In this document: one piece after another, positions 42,064 through 50,958 of the stretch
How the letters are laid out: each line of letters starts with the position of its first letter
Numbering within the stretch: the stretch's first letter is position 1
NCBI RefSeq assembly: GCF_000716545.1
Contig: NZ_JNWZ01000015.1
Span: forward strand, 62,001 to 126,000
Length of the DNA: 64,000 bases
Source: Kitasatospora phosalacinea
GTDB lineage: Bacteria > Actinomycetota > Actinomycetes > Streptomycetales > Streptomycetaceae
Reading direction: 5' to 3'
Made by a program: the position numbers and the translations under genes
The notes under the pieces: generated by a model
What the model was told of the DNA's origin: nothing
The model's input: only the letters and a program-made list of their open reading frames with translations
Databases searched by the model: none

Positions 42064-43215
42064 GTGACCGTCAAAAGCACGTCGAGGGCGCGCAAGAAGG
42101 CCGCCCCCGGCGTCCCCGACCCCGCCCGGGCCGGCATCGGCGCCGAGCCGGAGCTCGTCCAACTGCTGACGCCGGAGGGCGACCGGGTCGAGCACCCGGA
42201 GTTCCCGCTCACCGTGACGCCGGAGGAACTGCGCTCCCTCTACCGGGACCTCGTCCTGGTCCGGCGCTTCGACGCGGAGGCCACCTCGCTCCAGCGACAG
42301 GGCGAACTTGGCCTGTGGGCCTCGCTGTTGGGCCAGGAGGCGGCCCAGGTCGGCTCCGGGCGCGCGATGCGCAGCGGCGACTACGCCTTCCCCACCTACC
42401 GCGAGCACGGCGTGGCCTGGTGCCGCGACGTCGACCCGCTGAACCTGCTCGGCATGTTCCGCGGCGTGAACAACGGCGGCTGGGACCCGAACGAGAAGAA
42501 CTTCCACCTCTACACCATCGTGATCGGCTCGCAGACCCTGCACGCCACCGGTTACGCGATGGGCATCACCAAGGACGGCGCGGACGACGCGGTGATCGCC
42601 TACTTCGGCGACGGCGCCTCCAGCCAGGGCGACGTCAACGAGTCCTTCGTCTTCGCCTCGGTCTACAACTCGCCGGTGGTGTTCTTCTGCCAGAACAACC
42701 AGTGGGCGATCTCCGAGCCCACCACCGTGCAGACCCGCATCCCGCTGTACCGCCGCGCCTCCGGCTTCGGCTTCCCCGGCGTCCGGGTCGACGGCAACGA
42801 CGTGCTGGCCTGCCTCGCGGTCACCCGCTGGGCGCTCGACCACGCCCGCAGCGGCCAGGGCCCGGTCCTGGTCGAGGCGTTCACCTACCGGATGGGCGCG
42901 CACACCACCTCCGACGACCCGACCCGCTACCGGCAGTCGGAGGAGACCGAAGCCTGGAAGGCCAAGGACCCGATCCTGCGGCTGAAGGCCCACCTGGAGA
43001 AGGAGGGCCTCGCCGACGAGGCGTTCTTCGCCGAGGTCGAGGCCGAGAGCGAGAAGCTGGGCCTGCGCGTGCGGGAGGGCGTCCGTTCGATGCCCGACCC
43101 GGACCCGACCCTCATCTTCGACCACGTCTACAGCGAGCCGCACCCGCTGGTGGACGAGGAACGCGCCGAGTACGAGGCGTACGCCGCCTCCTTCGAGGGT
43201 GGGGAGCACCACTGA
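42064..43215 (+). CDS. 2-oxoacid (branched-chain or pyruvate) dehydrogenase E1 alpha
   Basis: Thiamine diphosphate-dependent decarboxylase subunit of a 2-oxoacid dehydrogenase complex. The 383-residue protein has the ThDP motif GDGASSQGDVNESFVFASVY NN (GDG...NN pattern, with the asparagines in FCQNNQWAIS), SLLGQEAAQVGSGRAM and RMGAHTTSDDPTRYR, the last being the phosphorylation-loop region of the alpha subunits. Length and sequence fit branched-chain oxoacid dehydrogenase E1 alpha (bkdA) as well as PdhA. The GTG at 42064 follows GGAG. First gene of a three-gene operon; supplies acyl-CoA primers for iso- and anteiso-fatty acids if it is the branched-chain enzyme. Confidence 0.9.
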   Translation: MTVKSTSRARKKAAPGVPDPARAGIGAEPELVQLLTPEGDRVEHPEFPLTVTPEELRSLYRDLVLVRRFDAEATSLQRQGELGLWASLLGQEAAQVGSGRAMRSGDYAFPTYREHGVAWCRDVDPLNLLGMFRGVNNGGWDPNEKNFHLYTIVIGSQTLHATGYAMGITKDGADDAVIAYFGDGASSQGDVNESFVFASVYNSPVVFFCQNNQWAISEPTTVQTRIPLYRRASGFGFPGVRVDGNDVLACLAVTRWALDHARSGQGPVLVEAFTYRMGAHTTSDDPTRYRQSEETEAWKAKDPILRLKAHLEKEGLADEAFFAEVEAESEKLGLRVREGVRSMPDPDPTLIFDHVYSEPHPLVDEERAEYEAYAASFEGGEHH

Positions 43216-44189
43216 TGGCCGGCCAGCTCAGCATCGCCAAGGCGCTCAACGAGGCGCTGCGCAAGTCGCTGGAGAGCGACCCGAAGACCGTCCTGATGGG
43301 CGAGGACATCGGGAAGCTCGGCGGCGTCTTCCGGATCACCGACGGCCTGCAGAAGGACTTCGGCGAGGACCGGGTCATCGACACCCCGCTCGCCGAGTCC
43401 GGCATCGTCGGCACCGCGATCGGCCTCGCGCTGCGCGGCTACCGCCCGGTGGTGGAGATCCAGTTCGACGGCTTCGTGTACCCGGCCTTCGACCAGATCG
43501 TCTCCCAGCTCGCCAAGATGCACGCCCGCGCGCTCGGCCACGTCAAGATGCCGATCACCGTGCGCATCCCGTTCGGCGGCGGCATCGGCGCGGTCGAGCA
43601 CCACAGCGAGTCGCACGAGGCGTACTTCGCGCACACCGCCGGCCTGCGGGTGGTCAGCCCGTCCAACGCGCACGACGCGCACTGGATGCTGCGCCAGGCC
43701 ATCGAGTCGGACGACCCGGTGGTCTTCCTGGAGCCCAAGCGCCGCTACTGGGACAAGGGCGAGGTCGGCGAGGACCCGATGCTGCCGCTGCACTCGGCGC
43801 GCGTCGTCCGGCCCGGCACCGACGTCACGCTGATCGCCTACGGGCCGATGGTCAAGGTCTGCCAGGAGGCCGCGCAGGCCGCCGAGGAGGACGGCCGCCG
43901 GCTGGAGGTCGTCGACCTGCGCTCGCTGTCGCCGATCGACTTCGCCGCCCTGGAGGAGTCCGTCAAGCGCACCGGCCGCGCCATCGTCGTGCACGAGGCC
44001 CCGGTCTTCCTGGGCCTGGGCGCGGAGCTCGCCGCCCGGCTCACCGAGCGCTGCTTCTACCACCTGGAGGCACCCGTCCTGCGGGTCGGCGGCTACCACG
44101 CCCCCTACCCGCCGTCGCGCGTCGAGGAGACCTACCTCCCCGACCTGGACCGCGTGCTCGACGCCGTCGACCGCGCGCTCGCGTTCTGA
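43215..44189 (+). CDS. 2-oxoacid dehydrogenase E1 beta
   Basis: A 324-residue transketolase-like subunit pairing with E1 alpha. KTVLMGEDIGKLGGVFRITD, DTPLAESGIVGTAIGLALRG (catalytic Glu) and GGGIGAVEHHSESHEAYFAH are the family blocks; SPIDFAALEESVKRTGRAIV begins the C-terminal domain. Its ATG overlaps the E1 alpha stop (TGATG), so translation is coupled and the two are made in equal amounts. Confidence 0.95.
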   Translation: MAGQLSIAKALNEALRKSLESDPKTVLMGEDIGKLGGVFRITDGLQKDFGEDRVIDTPLAESGIVGTAIGLALRGYRPVVEIQFDGFVYPAFDQIVSQLAKMHARALGHVKMPITVRIPFGGGIGAVEHHSESHEAYFAHTAGLRVVSPSNAHDAHWMLRQAIESDDPVVFLEPKRRYWDKGEVGEDPMLPLHSARVVRPGTDVTLIAYGPMVKVCQEAAQAAEEDGRRLEVVDLRSLSPIDFAALEESVKRTGRAIVVHEAPVFLGLGAELAARLTERCFYHLEAPVLRVGGYHAPYPPSRVEETYLPDLDRVLDAVDRALAF

Positions 44190-44202
44190 ACAGGGGGACG
44201 GG

Positions 44203-45636
44203 ATGACCACTGACGTTCACTCGCTCCGCGAGTTCAAGATGCCCGACGTGGGCGAGGGCCTGACCGAGGCCGAGATCCTCACCTGGTACGTGAAGCCGGG
44301 CGACACCGTCACCGACGGGCAGGTGGTCTGCGAGGTGGAGACCGCCAAGGCCGCCGTCGAGCTGCCGATCCCGTTCACCGGCGTGGTCGAGGCGCTGCAC
44401 TTCCCGGCGGGCGCCACCGTCGACGTCGGCACCTCGATCATCGCGGTGGCCGTCGCGGGCGCCGCTCCCGCTGCCGCCGCTCCCGCTGCCGCCGCTCCCG
44501 CTACTCCCGCTGCCGCCGCCGCGCCCGCCGAGGCGGAGCCGGAGCGGCGCGAGGTGCTGGTCGGGTACGGGCCGCGCACCGGCTCGGTGCAGCGCCGGGC
44601 CCGGCGCACCAACGGGGCGCCGGCCGCGCCCGCCGCGCCCGCGCCCGCTCCGGTGGCGGCCCCCGCCCCGGCGCCGGCCGCGCCCGTCGCGCCCGTCGCG
44701 CCCGTCGCGGCGGGGGAGCGCCCGCTGGCCAAGCCGCCGGTGCGCAAGCTCGCCAAGGACCTCGGGATCGACCTGCGCTCCGTGGTGCCGACCGGCCCGG
44801 ACGGCGTGATCACCCGCGAGGACGTGCACGCCGCCGCGAACACCGCCGCCGAGGCGGTCGTCGAGCCGGTGGCCGCTCCCGCGCCGGTGGCGGCGGCCGA
44901 GGCGGCGCCCGCGCTGCCGGTGCCGAGCGCGTCCGGGGACGTCCGGGTGCCGGTCAAGGGCGTGCGCAAGGCCACCGCGCAGGCGATGGTGGCCTCGGCG
45001 TTCACCGCGCCGCACGTCACCGAGTTCGTCCAGGTCGACGTGACCCGGACGATGAAGCTGGTGCGCAGGCTCAAGGAGAGCGGCGAACTCGGCGCCGGGG
45101 TGCGGGTCAGCCCGCTGCTGCTGGTCGCCAAGGCGCTGCTCACCGCCGTCAAGCGGCACCCGGAGATCAACGCCAGCTGGGACGAGGCGGCCCAGGAGAT
45201 CGTCCTCCGGGGCGCGGTCAACCTCGGCATCGCCGCGGCCACCCCGCGCGGCCTGATCGTCCCGAACATCAAGGACGCGGGCTCCCGCACGCTCTCGCAA
45301 CTGGCGGTCGCCCTCGGCGAGTTGGTGGAGACCGCGCGGCAGGGCAAGACCGCTCCGGCGGACATGTCCGGCGGCAGCATCACCATCACCAACGTCGGCG
45401 TGTTCGGCGTCGACACCGGCACCCCGATCCTCAACCCGGGCGAGGCGGCGATCCTGGCCTTCGGCGCGGTCCGGGAGCTGCCCTGGGTGCACAAGGGCAA
45501 GGTGGTGCCCCGCCAGGTCACCACGCTGGCGCTCTCCTTCGACCACCGGCTGGTCGACGGCGAGCTGGGCTCCAAGGTGCTGGCGGACACCGCCGCGATC
45601 CTGGAGCACCCGAAGCGCCTGATCACCTGGGGCTGA
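44203..45636 (+). CDS. 2-oxoacid dehydrogenase E2 (dihydrolipoamide acyltransferase)
   Basis: A 477-residue acyltransferase. One lipoyl domain at residues about 10-85, with lipoyl Lys49 in CEVETAKAAVEL; an Ala/Pro linker of about 45 residues; the peripheral subunit-binding domain (VRKLAKDLGIDLRSVVPTGP, residues about 180-215); a second Ala/Pro linker; and the catalytic core with the CoA acyltransferase FDHRLVDG motif near residue 450. ETAKA rather than ETDKA favours the branched-chain type. Starts 13 bp after E1 beta with GGGGGACGGG upstream. No E3 gene is present in the window. Confidence 0.93.
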   Translation: MTTDVHSLREFKMPDVGEGLTEAEILTWYVKPGDTVTDGQVVCEVETAKAAVELPIPFTGVVEALHFPAGATVDVGTSIIAVAVAGAAPAAAAPAAAAPATPAAAAAPAEAEPERREVLVGYGPRTGSVQRRARRTNGAPAAPAAPAPAPVAAPAPAPAAPVAPVAPVAAGERPLAKPPVRKLAKDLGIDLRSVVPTGPDGVITREDVHAAANTAAEAVVEPVAAPAPVAAAEAAPALPVPSASGDVRVPVKGVRKATAQAMVASAFTAPHVTEFVQVDVTRTMKLVRRLKESGELGAGVRVSPLLLVAKALLTAVKRHPEINASWDEAAQEIVLRGAVNLGIAAATPRGLIVPNIKDAGSRTLSQLAVALGELVETARQGKTAPADMSGGSITITNVGVFGVDTGTPILNPGEAAILAFGAVRELPWVHKGKVVPRQVTTLALSFDHRLVDGELGSKVLADTAAILEHPKRLITWG

Positions 45637-45648
45637 CCGGCCCCGCCC

Positions 45649-45687
45649 CGCAGGGCCCCGTTCCGTGTGCCGGAGCGGGGCCCTGCG
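45649..45687 (+). terminator. Terminator after the 2-oxoacid dehydrogenase operon
   Basis: CGCAGGGCCCCG pairs with CGGGGCCCTGCG and a further TTCC/GGAG pairing closes the loop. Confidence 0.75.
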
Positions 45688-45754
45688 CTCGTGCGGCGGG
45701 CCGCGGCGGTGTCGCTGCGGAGCGTCGGGCGCCGGGGCGGCGTCAGGGGCGGCG

Positions 45755-46018
45755 TCAGGGGCGGGCGGAGCGCCAGCCAGCCCGGGCCAGGGCGAGGAAG
45801 TCCGCCGAGGCCGGCTCGCCCAGGCCGAGGGCCGCGCACAGCAGGGCCGCGGTGGTCGGGCGCGGGCCGGCCACGCCGCGTTCCAGGTCGGACAGGGTGC
45901 GGATGCCGAGCCCGGCCTCGGCGGCCAGTTCCCGCTGGGTCAGCCTGGCGTTCGCGCGGTGGGCGCGCAGTACGCGTCCGAACGTTCCGCGCGGGTCGGC
46001 TTCCCGCCTGGTTTCCAT
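45755..46018 (-). CDS. Small XRE-family helix-turn-helix regulator
   Basis: An 87-residue protein that is little more than one HTH_3 domain: TFGRVLRAHRANARLTQREL, AAEAGLGIRTLSDLERGVAG. The C-terminal helix resembles the start of the larger XRE-ATPase regulators of actinobacteria, of which this may be a shortened form. The ATG at 46018 has no clear SD but the frame is well conserved in character. Divergent from the M64 peptidase gene with a 9-bp-arm inverted repeat between them. Confidence 0.75.
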   Translation of the reverse strand: METRREADPRGTFGRVLRAHRANARLTQRELAAEAGLGIRTLSDLERGVAGPRPTTAALLCAALGLGEPASADFLALARAGWRSARP

Positions 46019-46096
46019 GTCCTCGGCCCCCCGTGGTTCCCGTGCCGTTCCCCCGTTCGGCAGCGTATCCCGTCCGGCGGGCGGTCGGTCCGCTTT

Positions 46097-46125
46097 CCAA
46101 CTCCGCTGATCCGGTTCGGAATTGG
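46097..46125. promoter_or_regulatory. Candidate operator between XRE gene and M64 peptidase gene
   Basis: CCAACTCCG and CGGAATTGG are 9-bp arms with one mismatch, spacer 11 bp, placed 79 bp upstream of the XRE start codon. Confidence 0.4.
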
Positions 46126-46294
46126 GAGCTCCGGTGGTCGGCTAGCGGAAATCACCCGGTCGGGTCCGGCATTGGGCCGCCCGAGGGAGTTTCGCGCCGG
46201 TCCGGCCCGGCGCCGGGCCGCGACGGGTACGTGTGTGCGACCAAGCCGTCCGCGCAGCCAGGCCGGGCGGCCGTCGCAGCGAGGACCCCCGCGT

Positions 46295-47518
46295 ATGCCG
46301 ACTGGTGCTCCCGGACCCGTGATGCGTTCGGCGGCCGCCCTGCTCCTGGTGGCCGCCGCCGTGCTGCCCGCCGTGGTGGAGGTGGCCTCGCCCGCGCCCT
46401 CGACCGCGATAGGGCCGCCGCCCGACCTCGGGCGGATCGCGCGACCGGCCGGCCACCCCGACCTGCGGGCCCCCGGCGCGCCCTCGGTGGACCTGCGGCT
46501 GACCGGCGAGGCGTCCAACCGGATCACCCTGGTGCTGCTCGGCGACGGCTACACCGCGGACCAGCAGCAGCTCTTCCGCGAGCAGGCGGACCGGGCCTGG
46601 CGGGCGCTGTTGGAGATCGAGCCGTTCCGCACCTACCAGGGGTTCTTCAACATACGGCGGGTGGACGTGGTCTCCCCGGTGGCCGGGATCGCCGAGACCG
46701 AGAGCGCCGGGAAGTCCACCGCCACCCCGCTCGGGATGCACTTCTGGTGCGAGGGCACCGCCCGCCTGCTGTGCGCGGACGAGCAGGCCACCGCCCGCTG
46801 GGCCGGGCAGGGCGACGGCCCGCAGTACCTGATCGCACTGGCCAACTCCACCGAGTACGGCGGCGCGGGCGGCACCGGGGTGACCACCCTGGCCGGCGGC
46901 AGCCCGGACGCCGGGCGGATCATCCAGCACGAGATCGGCCACACCGTCGGCGCCCTGGGCGACGAGTACGACTCGGCGCCGAACGACCCGGACTACCCGA
47001 ACCTGTCCGCGGTGGACGCCGAGGAGATGCTGCGCGAGAAGACCAAGTGGTGGCAGTGGCTGGGCGCCGAGTCGCCGGACGGCGGCGGCGTGATCGGCGC
47101 CTACCGCAGCACCAACGGCCTGTACCGGCCGACCGCCGACTCGGTGATGCGCACCCTGGGCAGCACGTACAACCTGCCCTCCCGGGAGGCGATCGTCGAG
47201 CAGCTGTACCGCCGGGTGAAGCCCGCCGACGACCCCGAGCCGGCGTCCGGGCAGGTCGACGGGCGGCCGAAGCTGCACGTGCGGCCGCTGGCGCTGACCG
47301 GCCCCCGGCAGCTGCGGGTCGGCTGGACGCTGGACGGCCGGCCGGTGGAACCGAGCAGCGCGGACGGCACCTGGCTGGACACCGGGGCGCTGGCGCTGGA
47401 GCCGGGCGGGAGGCACACCGTCACGGCGACCGTCCAGGACACCACCGACTGGGTGCGCGACGAGGAGTTCCGCGAGCAGTACATGACCAGGACGGTGAAC
47501 TGGACGCTCACCGGCTGA
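46295..47518 (+). CDS. Secreted M64 family zinc metallopeptidase
   Basis: A 407-residue exported protease. A signal sequence spans about residues 10-40 (MRSAAALLLVAAAVLPAVVE). ITLVLLGDGYTADQQQLFRE is the M64 N-terminal block, and IIQHEIGHTVGALGDEYD carries the zinc site HExxHxxGxxxDEY. YLIALANSTEYGGAGG precedes it, and a C-terminal beta domain follows. M64 includes the IgA protease of Clostridium ramosum, but most actinobacterial members have no known substrate. The ATG at 46295 has GAGGA 9 nt upstream; the internal ATG 46322 would give a shorter, cleaner signal peptide and cannot be excluded. Confidence 0.88.
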   Translation: MPTGAPGPVMRSAAALLLVAAAVLPAVVEVASPAPSTAIGPPPDLGRIARPAGHPDLRAPGAPSVDLRLTGEASNRITLVLLGDGYTADQQQLFREQADRAWRALLEIEPFRTYQGFFNIRRVDVVSPVAGIAETESAGKSTATPLGMHFWCEGTARLLCADEQATARWAGQGDGPQYLIALANSTEYGGAGGTGVTTLAGGSPDAGRIIQHEIGHTVGALGDEYDSAPNDPDYPNLSAVDAEEMLREKTKWWQWLGAESPDGGGVIGAYRSTNGLYRPTADSVMRTLGSTYNLPSREAIVEQLYRRVKPADDPEPASGQVDGRPKLHVRPLALTGPRQLRVGWTLDGRPVEPSSADGTWLDTGALALEPGGRHTVTATVQDTTDWVRDEEFREQYMTRTVNWTLTG

Positions 47519-47567
47519 AACCGGACGGACCGGCCACCCCGGGCCAAAGGTCAGGTCATGGGATGAC

Positions 47568-47573
47568 TAGCCT
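47568..47573 (+). promoter_or_regulatory. Probable -10 element of a leaderless promoter
   Basis: TAGCCT ends 9 nt before the ATG at 47583, with no SD. Confidence 0.4.
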
Positions 47574-47582
47574 GGTCGCACT

Positions 47583-48959
47583 ATGAGCGTGGACCCAGCC
47601 CCGACCGCCCCGTCCTCCCTGTCCGCACCCGCTCCCCGCCGCCGGGCCGACGCCCCCGCCGCCCCGGCCCCCGTCGCCGCCCCGGCCGCCGTCTTCCACC
47701 CGCCGGGCGGGCGGGCCGCCTGGTTCGCCTGGGCGGTCGGCGTCAGCGTCTACGTCCTCGCCGTGGTGCACCGCACCAGCCTCGGCGTGGCTGGCCTGGA
47801 CGCCGCCGCCCGGTTCGGCATCGGCGCCTCCGCGCTGTCCACCTTCTCGATCCTGCAGGTCCTGGTGTACGCCGGGATGCAGGTCCCGGTCGGCCTGCTG
47901 GTCGACCGGATCGGCCCGCGCCGGGTGCTGATGCTGGGCGTGGCGCTGATGAGCGCCGGGCAGCTGGCGTTCGCCTTCTCCACCGCGTTCGCGCCCGCGC
48001 TGGCCTCCCGCGCGGTGCTCGGCTGCGGCGACGCGATGACCTTCATCAGCGTGCTGCGGGTCGCCGCCCGCTGGTTCCCGGCCGCCCGCAACCCGTTCGT
48101 CGCCCAGCTCACCGGCCTGGTCGGCACCGGCGGCAACCTGGTCACCACCCTGGTGCTCGCCCAAGCCCTGCACAGCGCGGGCTGGAGCGCCACCTTCGGC
48201 GCGATCGCGCTGACCGGCGCCGTGGTCTTCGTCGCCGTGCTGGCGCTGCTCAAGGAGGCCCCGCCCGGAGCGCCGGAGCCGGCGGGGCCCGGGGTGCCGT
48301 CCGGGAGCCGGCGGCTGCCGGTCGGGCAGCAGATCCGGGCCGCCTGGTCCGAGCCCGGCACCCGGCTGGGCATGTGGGTGCACTTCACCACGGCGTTCCC
48401 GGCGTCCGCGTTCGGCCTGCTGTGGGGGATGCCCTACCTGGTCGAGGGGCAGGGCATGACCCGGGCCGGGGCGGGCGGCCTGCTCAGCCTGCTGGTGCTC
48501 AGCGGGATGGTCTTCGGCCTGCTGTTCGGCCGGGTGGTCTCCCGCACCGCCGCCTCCCGGCTGCCGATCGCCTTCACCGTGCTCGCCGTCACCGCGCTCT
48601 GCTGGACGGTCACCCTGGCCTGGCCGCACGGGCACCCGCCGCTGTGGCTGCTGGTGGTGCTGATGCTGGTGATGGGCAGCAACGGCCCGGCCTCGCTGAT
48701 CGGCCTCGACTACGCCCGCGCGTACAACCCCGCCGAGCGGATGGGCACCGCCTCCGGCATCGCCAACATGGGCGGCTTCATCGGCTCGATGATCACCCTG
48801 CTCGGCATCGGCGTCCTGCTGGACGCGCTGGCCGACCCGGGCAGCGACAGCTACGGCGCGCACGCCTACCAGGTGGCGTTCTGCTTCCAGCTGCTGCCGC
48901 TGCTGCTCGGGACGGCGATGATCCTGCGGCTGCGCCGCAAGCTGGACCGGCGGGCCTAG
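47583..48959 (+). CDS. MFS transporter (nitrate/nitrite or sugar-phosphate type)
   Basis: A 458-residue transporter with a Pro/Ala-rich cytoplasmic N-terminus (about 40 residues) and 12 membrane helices. VLVYAGMQVPVGLLVDRIGPRRVLMLG is interrupted here only for length: VGLLVDRIGPRRVLM is the MFS motif A loop; VLGCGDAMTFISVLRVAARW is helix 4-5. The pattern resembles the NNP and anion:cation symporter branches; substrate unknown. Ends 11 bp from the convergent MDMPI-fold gene. Confidence 0.82.
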   Translation: MSVDPAPTAPSSLSAPAPRRRADAPAAPAPVAAPAAVFHPPGGRAAWFAWAVGVSVYVLAVVHRTSLGVAGLDAAARFGIGASALSTFSILQVLVYAGMQVPVGLLVDRIGPRRVLMLGVALMSAGQLAFAFSTAFAPALASRAVLGCGDAMTFISVLRVAARWFPAARNPFVAQLTGLVGTGGNLVTTLVLAQALHSAGWSATFGAIALTGAVVFVAVLALLKEAPPGAPEPAGPGVPSGSRRLPVGQQIRAAWSEPGTRLGMWVHFTTAFPASAFGLLWGMPYLVEGQGMTRAGAGGLLSLLVLSGMVFGLLFGRVVSRTAASRLPIAFTVLAVTALCWTVTLAWPHGHPPLWLLVVLMLVMGSNGPASLIGLDYARAYNPAERMGTASGIANMGGFIGSMITLLGIGVLLDALADPGSDSYGAHAYQVAFCFQLLPLLLGTAMILRLRRKLDRRA

Positions 48960-48969
48960 CGCTCGCGGT

Positions 48970-49797
48970 TCAGGGGGTGCTCACCAGGTGGGCGAGCACC
49001 CGGGTGCCCAGTTCCTGGTCGCCGATCACGTTGACCAGGGCGGTCTCCGGGCGGACCCGGCCGCAGCAGAGCCGGACGAAGGTCTGCCAGTCCATCGACA
49101 GCCGCACCTCGGGGGCCAGCACCACCGACTCGTCCACGCTGCCCCGGCCGTCCGGGCCGATCCGCACGGTGCGGTGGAACGGCAGCGCGCCCGCGACGTC
49201 GAAGGCCACCGTGGTGCCGACCGGCGCGCCCGCCTGCTTGGCGACCTGCTTGGGCAGCGACTCGATCAGCCAGTCCCTGGTCACCACCGCGGCCGGCGAG
49301 TCCAGGTTGCCCGGCACCTGCAGGGCGCGCCGCAGGTCCTGCTCGTGGACCCACACGTCGAAGGCGCGCAGCCGCAGCAGCGTCGCGTACGGGACGTCCC
49401 GGGCCAGCGGGCCGCCGGGGAAGCGCACCAGGTCGTCCGGCTCGTGGCGGGCGTTGCGCAGCGCCCGGGAACGGCGGATCACGGTGTACTCCAGCTCGCT
49501 GGTCACCTCCACCGGCGTCCAGCAGCGGCGCTTGTCGACCGGCAGTTCCATGTAGCGGGCGAACTCGTTCGTCACGTGGCGCAGGTCGCGCGGCAGGGCG
49601 TGGATCGGGCGGGGGTCGCCGAGCAGCTCCGACTCGACGCCGATGACGTGCGAGACCACGTCCCGCACCGACCAGCCGGGGCACTCGGTGGCCCGGTTCC
49701 ACGCGTCGGTCGGCAGCGGGGCGAGCAGCTCGGATATGGACTCGATCGACTGCGTCCACGCGTCGGTGTACGCCTGCACGGTCTGCTTGTCCGTCAC
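48970..49797 (-). CDS. Maleylpyruvate isomerase-family (DinB-like) mycothiol-dependent enzyme
   Basis: A 275-residue protein with the MDMPI_N fold: ELLAPLPTDAWNRATECPGW, then SVRDVVSHVIGVESELLGD (metal-binding His) and FDVWVHEQDLRRAL (second metal-binding His and Asp/Glu region). A C-terminal SCP2-like domain follows. Proteins of this group use mycothiol as cofactor or thiol substrate; substrate here is unknown. The GTG at 49797 is chosen since GGAG lies 8 nt upstream; a longer ATG start at 49863 has no SD. Inositol supplied by ino1 is a precursor of its presumed cofactor. Confidence 0.85.
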   Translation of the reverse strand: MTDKQTVQAYTDAWTQSIESISELLAPLPTDAWNRATECPGWSVRDVVSHVIGVESELLGDPRPIHALPRDLRHVTNEFARYMELPVDKRRCWTPVEVTSELEYTVIRRSRALRNARHEPDDLVRFPGGPLARDVPYATLLRLRAFDVWVHEQDLRRALQVPGNLDSPAAVVTRDWLIESLPKQVAKQAGAPVGTTVAFDVAGALPFHRTVRIGPDGRGSVDESVVLAPEVRLSMDWQTFVRLCCGRVRPETALVNVIGDQELGTRVLAHLVSTP

Positions 49798-49955
49798 GGG
49801 TATCTCCGGCCCCTCCGTCGGCTTGCGTCGTCCCACGTCGCCCGGGCTGCCGAGACCTCGCACGGACGCGCATACGGCACGTTACGCTGCCGGGTGAGAG
49901 CAGGGCAGCGCTTTCGGGTGACGATCGTAGGACTCTTGTCGTGGACGGTGGTACT

Positions 49956-50753
49956 GTGCGCGCTTCATTGATCCAACTCGCCGTGTCGGACGCCGAACCG
50001 GCCGCCGAACGGCGGGCCAGGGCCGCGGCGCTGGTCCGCGCCCAGGACGGCGCCGACCTGGTGGTGCTGCCCGAACTGTGGCCGGTCGGCGGCTTCGCGT
50101 ACGACGCCTGGGCGGGCGGCGCCGAACCGCTGGACGGGCCCACCGCCGAGGCGATGTCCGCCGCCGCGAAGGCCGTCGGCTGCTGGCTGCACGCCGGTTC
50201 GATCGTCGAACGGGACCCGGACGGTCCGATCTACAACACCTCGCTGCTGTTCGCCCCCGACGGCGAGCTCGTCCGCACCTACCGCAAGATCCACCGCTTC
50301 GGCTTCGACAGCGGCGAGGCGGTCGCGATGGGCGCCGGCCAGGAGATCGTCACCGTCGACGCCGGCTTCGCCGTGCTGGGCCTGGCCACCTGCTACGACC
50401 TGCGCTTCCCCGAGCTGTTCCGGGCCCTGCTGGACGGCGGCGCCGAACTGCTGGTCGTCCCGGCCGCCTGGCCCGCCCGCCGGGCCGAGCACTGGAACCT
50501 GCTGGCCCGGGCCCGCGCCGTCGAGGAGCAGGCCCTGGTGCTGGCCTGCAACACCGCCGGCACCCACGGCGGGGTCGAGCAGGCCGGCCGCAGCATCGCG
50601 GTCGACCCGTGGGGCCGCGTGCTGGCCGAGGCCGGGCCGGACGAGCAGGTGCTCACCGTCGCCTTCGACCCGGCCGAGGTCGCCGGGTGCCGGGCCGAGT
50701 TCCCGGTCCACCGGGACCGGCTGCTCGGCATCCCCGCCCCCGTGCAGCGCTGA
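49956..50753 (+). CDS. Carbon-nitrogen hydrolase (nitrilase superfamily)
   Basis: A 265-residue amidase of the nitrilase fold with the catalytic triad Glu in VVLPELWPVGGF, Lys in YRKIHRFGF and Cys in LATCYDLRFPELF. The Nit2/omega-amidase group is the closest type by sequence feel. Acts on short amides or deaminated glutamine analogues; substrate not determined. Start is ambiguous: GTG 49956 gives the usual MRASLIQ beginning, while GTG 49941 lies 7 nt after TAGGAC and could be leaderless. Confidence 0.88.
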   Translation: MRASLIQLAVSDAEPAAERRARAAALVRAQDGADLVVLPELWPVGGFAYDAWAGGAEPLDGPTAEAMSAAAKAVGCWLHAGSIVERDPDGPIYNTSLLFAPDGELVRTYRKIHRFGFDSGEAVAMGAGQEIVTVDAGFAVLGLATCYDLRFPELFRALLDGGAELLVVPAAWPARRAEHWNLLARARAVEEQALVLACNTAGTHGGVEQAGRSIAVDPWGRVLAEAGPDEQVLTVAFDPAEVAGCRAEFPVHRDRLLGIPAPVQR

Positions 50754-50958
50754 GACCGCCCCGCGCAGCTGCCGGGGCCACCCCCGTGCAGCTGCCGGGA
50801 CCGTCCCCGCGCGGTGCGGGTCCGGGCGCCGGTCCGACGGCAAGGGTGCGGAATTTTTCCGTGCCCTTGGTCCGGATTGACCATTCCGGGGTACTCTGTG
50901 CGCGTTTTGTGAGGCGGGTCCCGGCCGCGTGAGGGCGCGGCACGGAGAGGGGGCGGCG

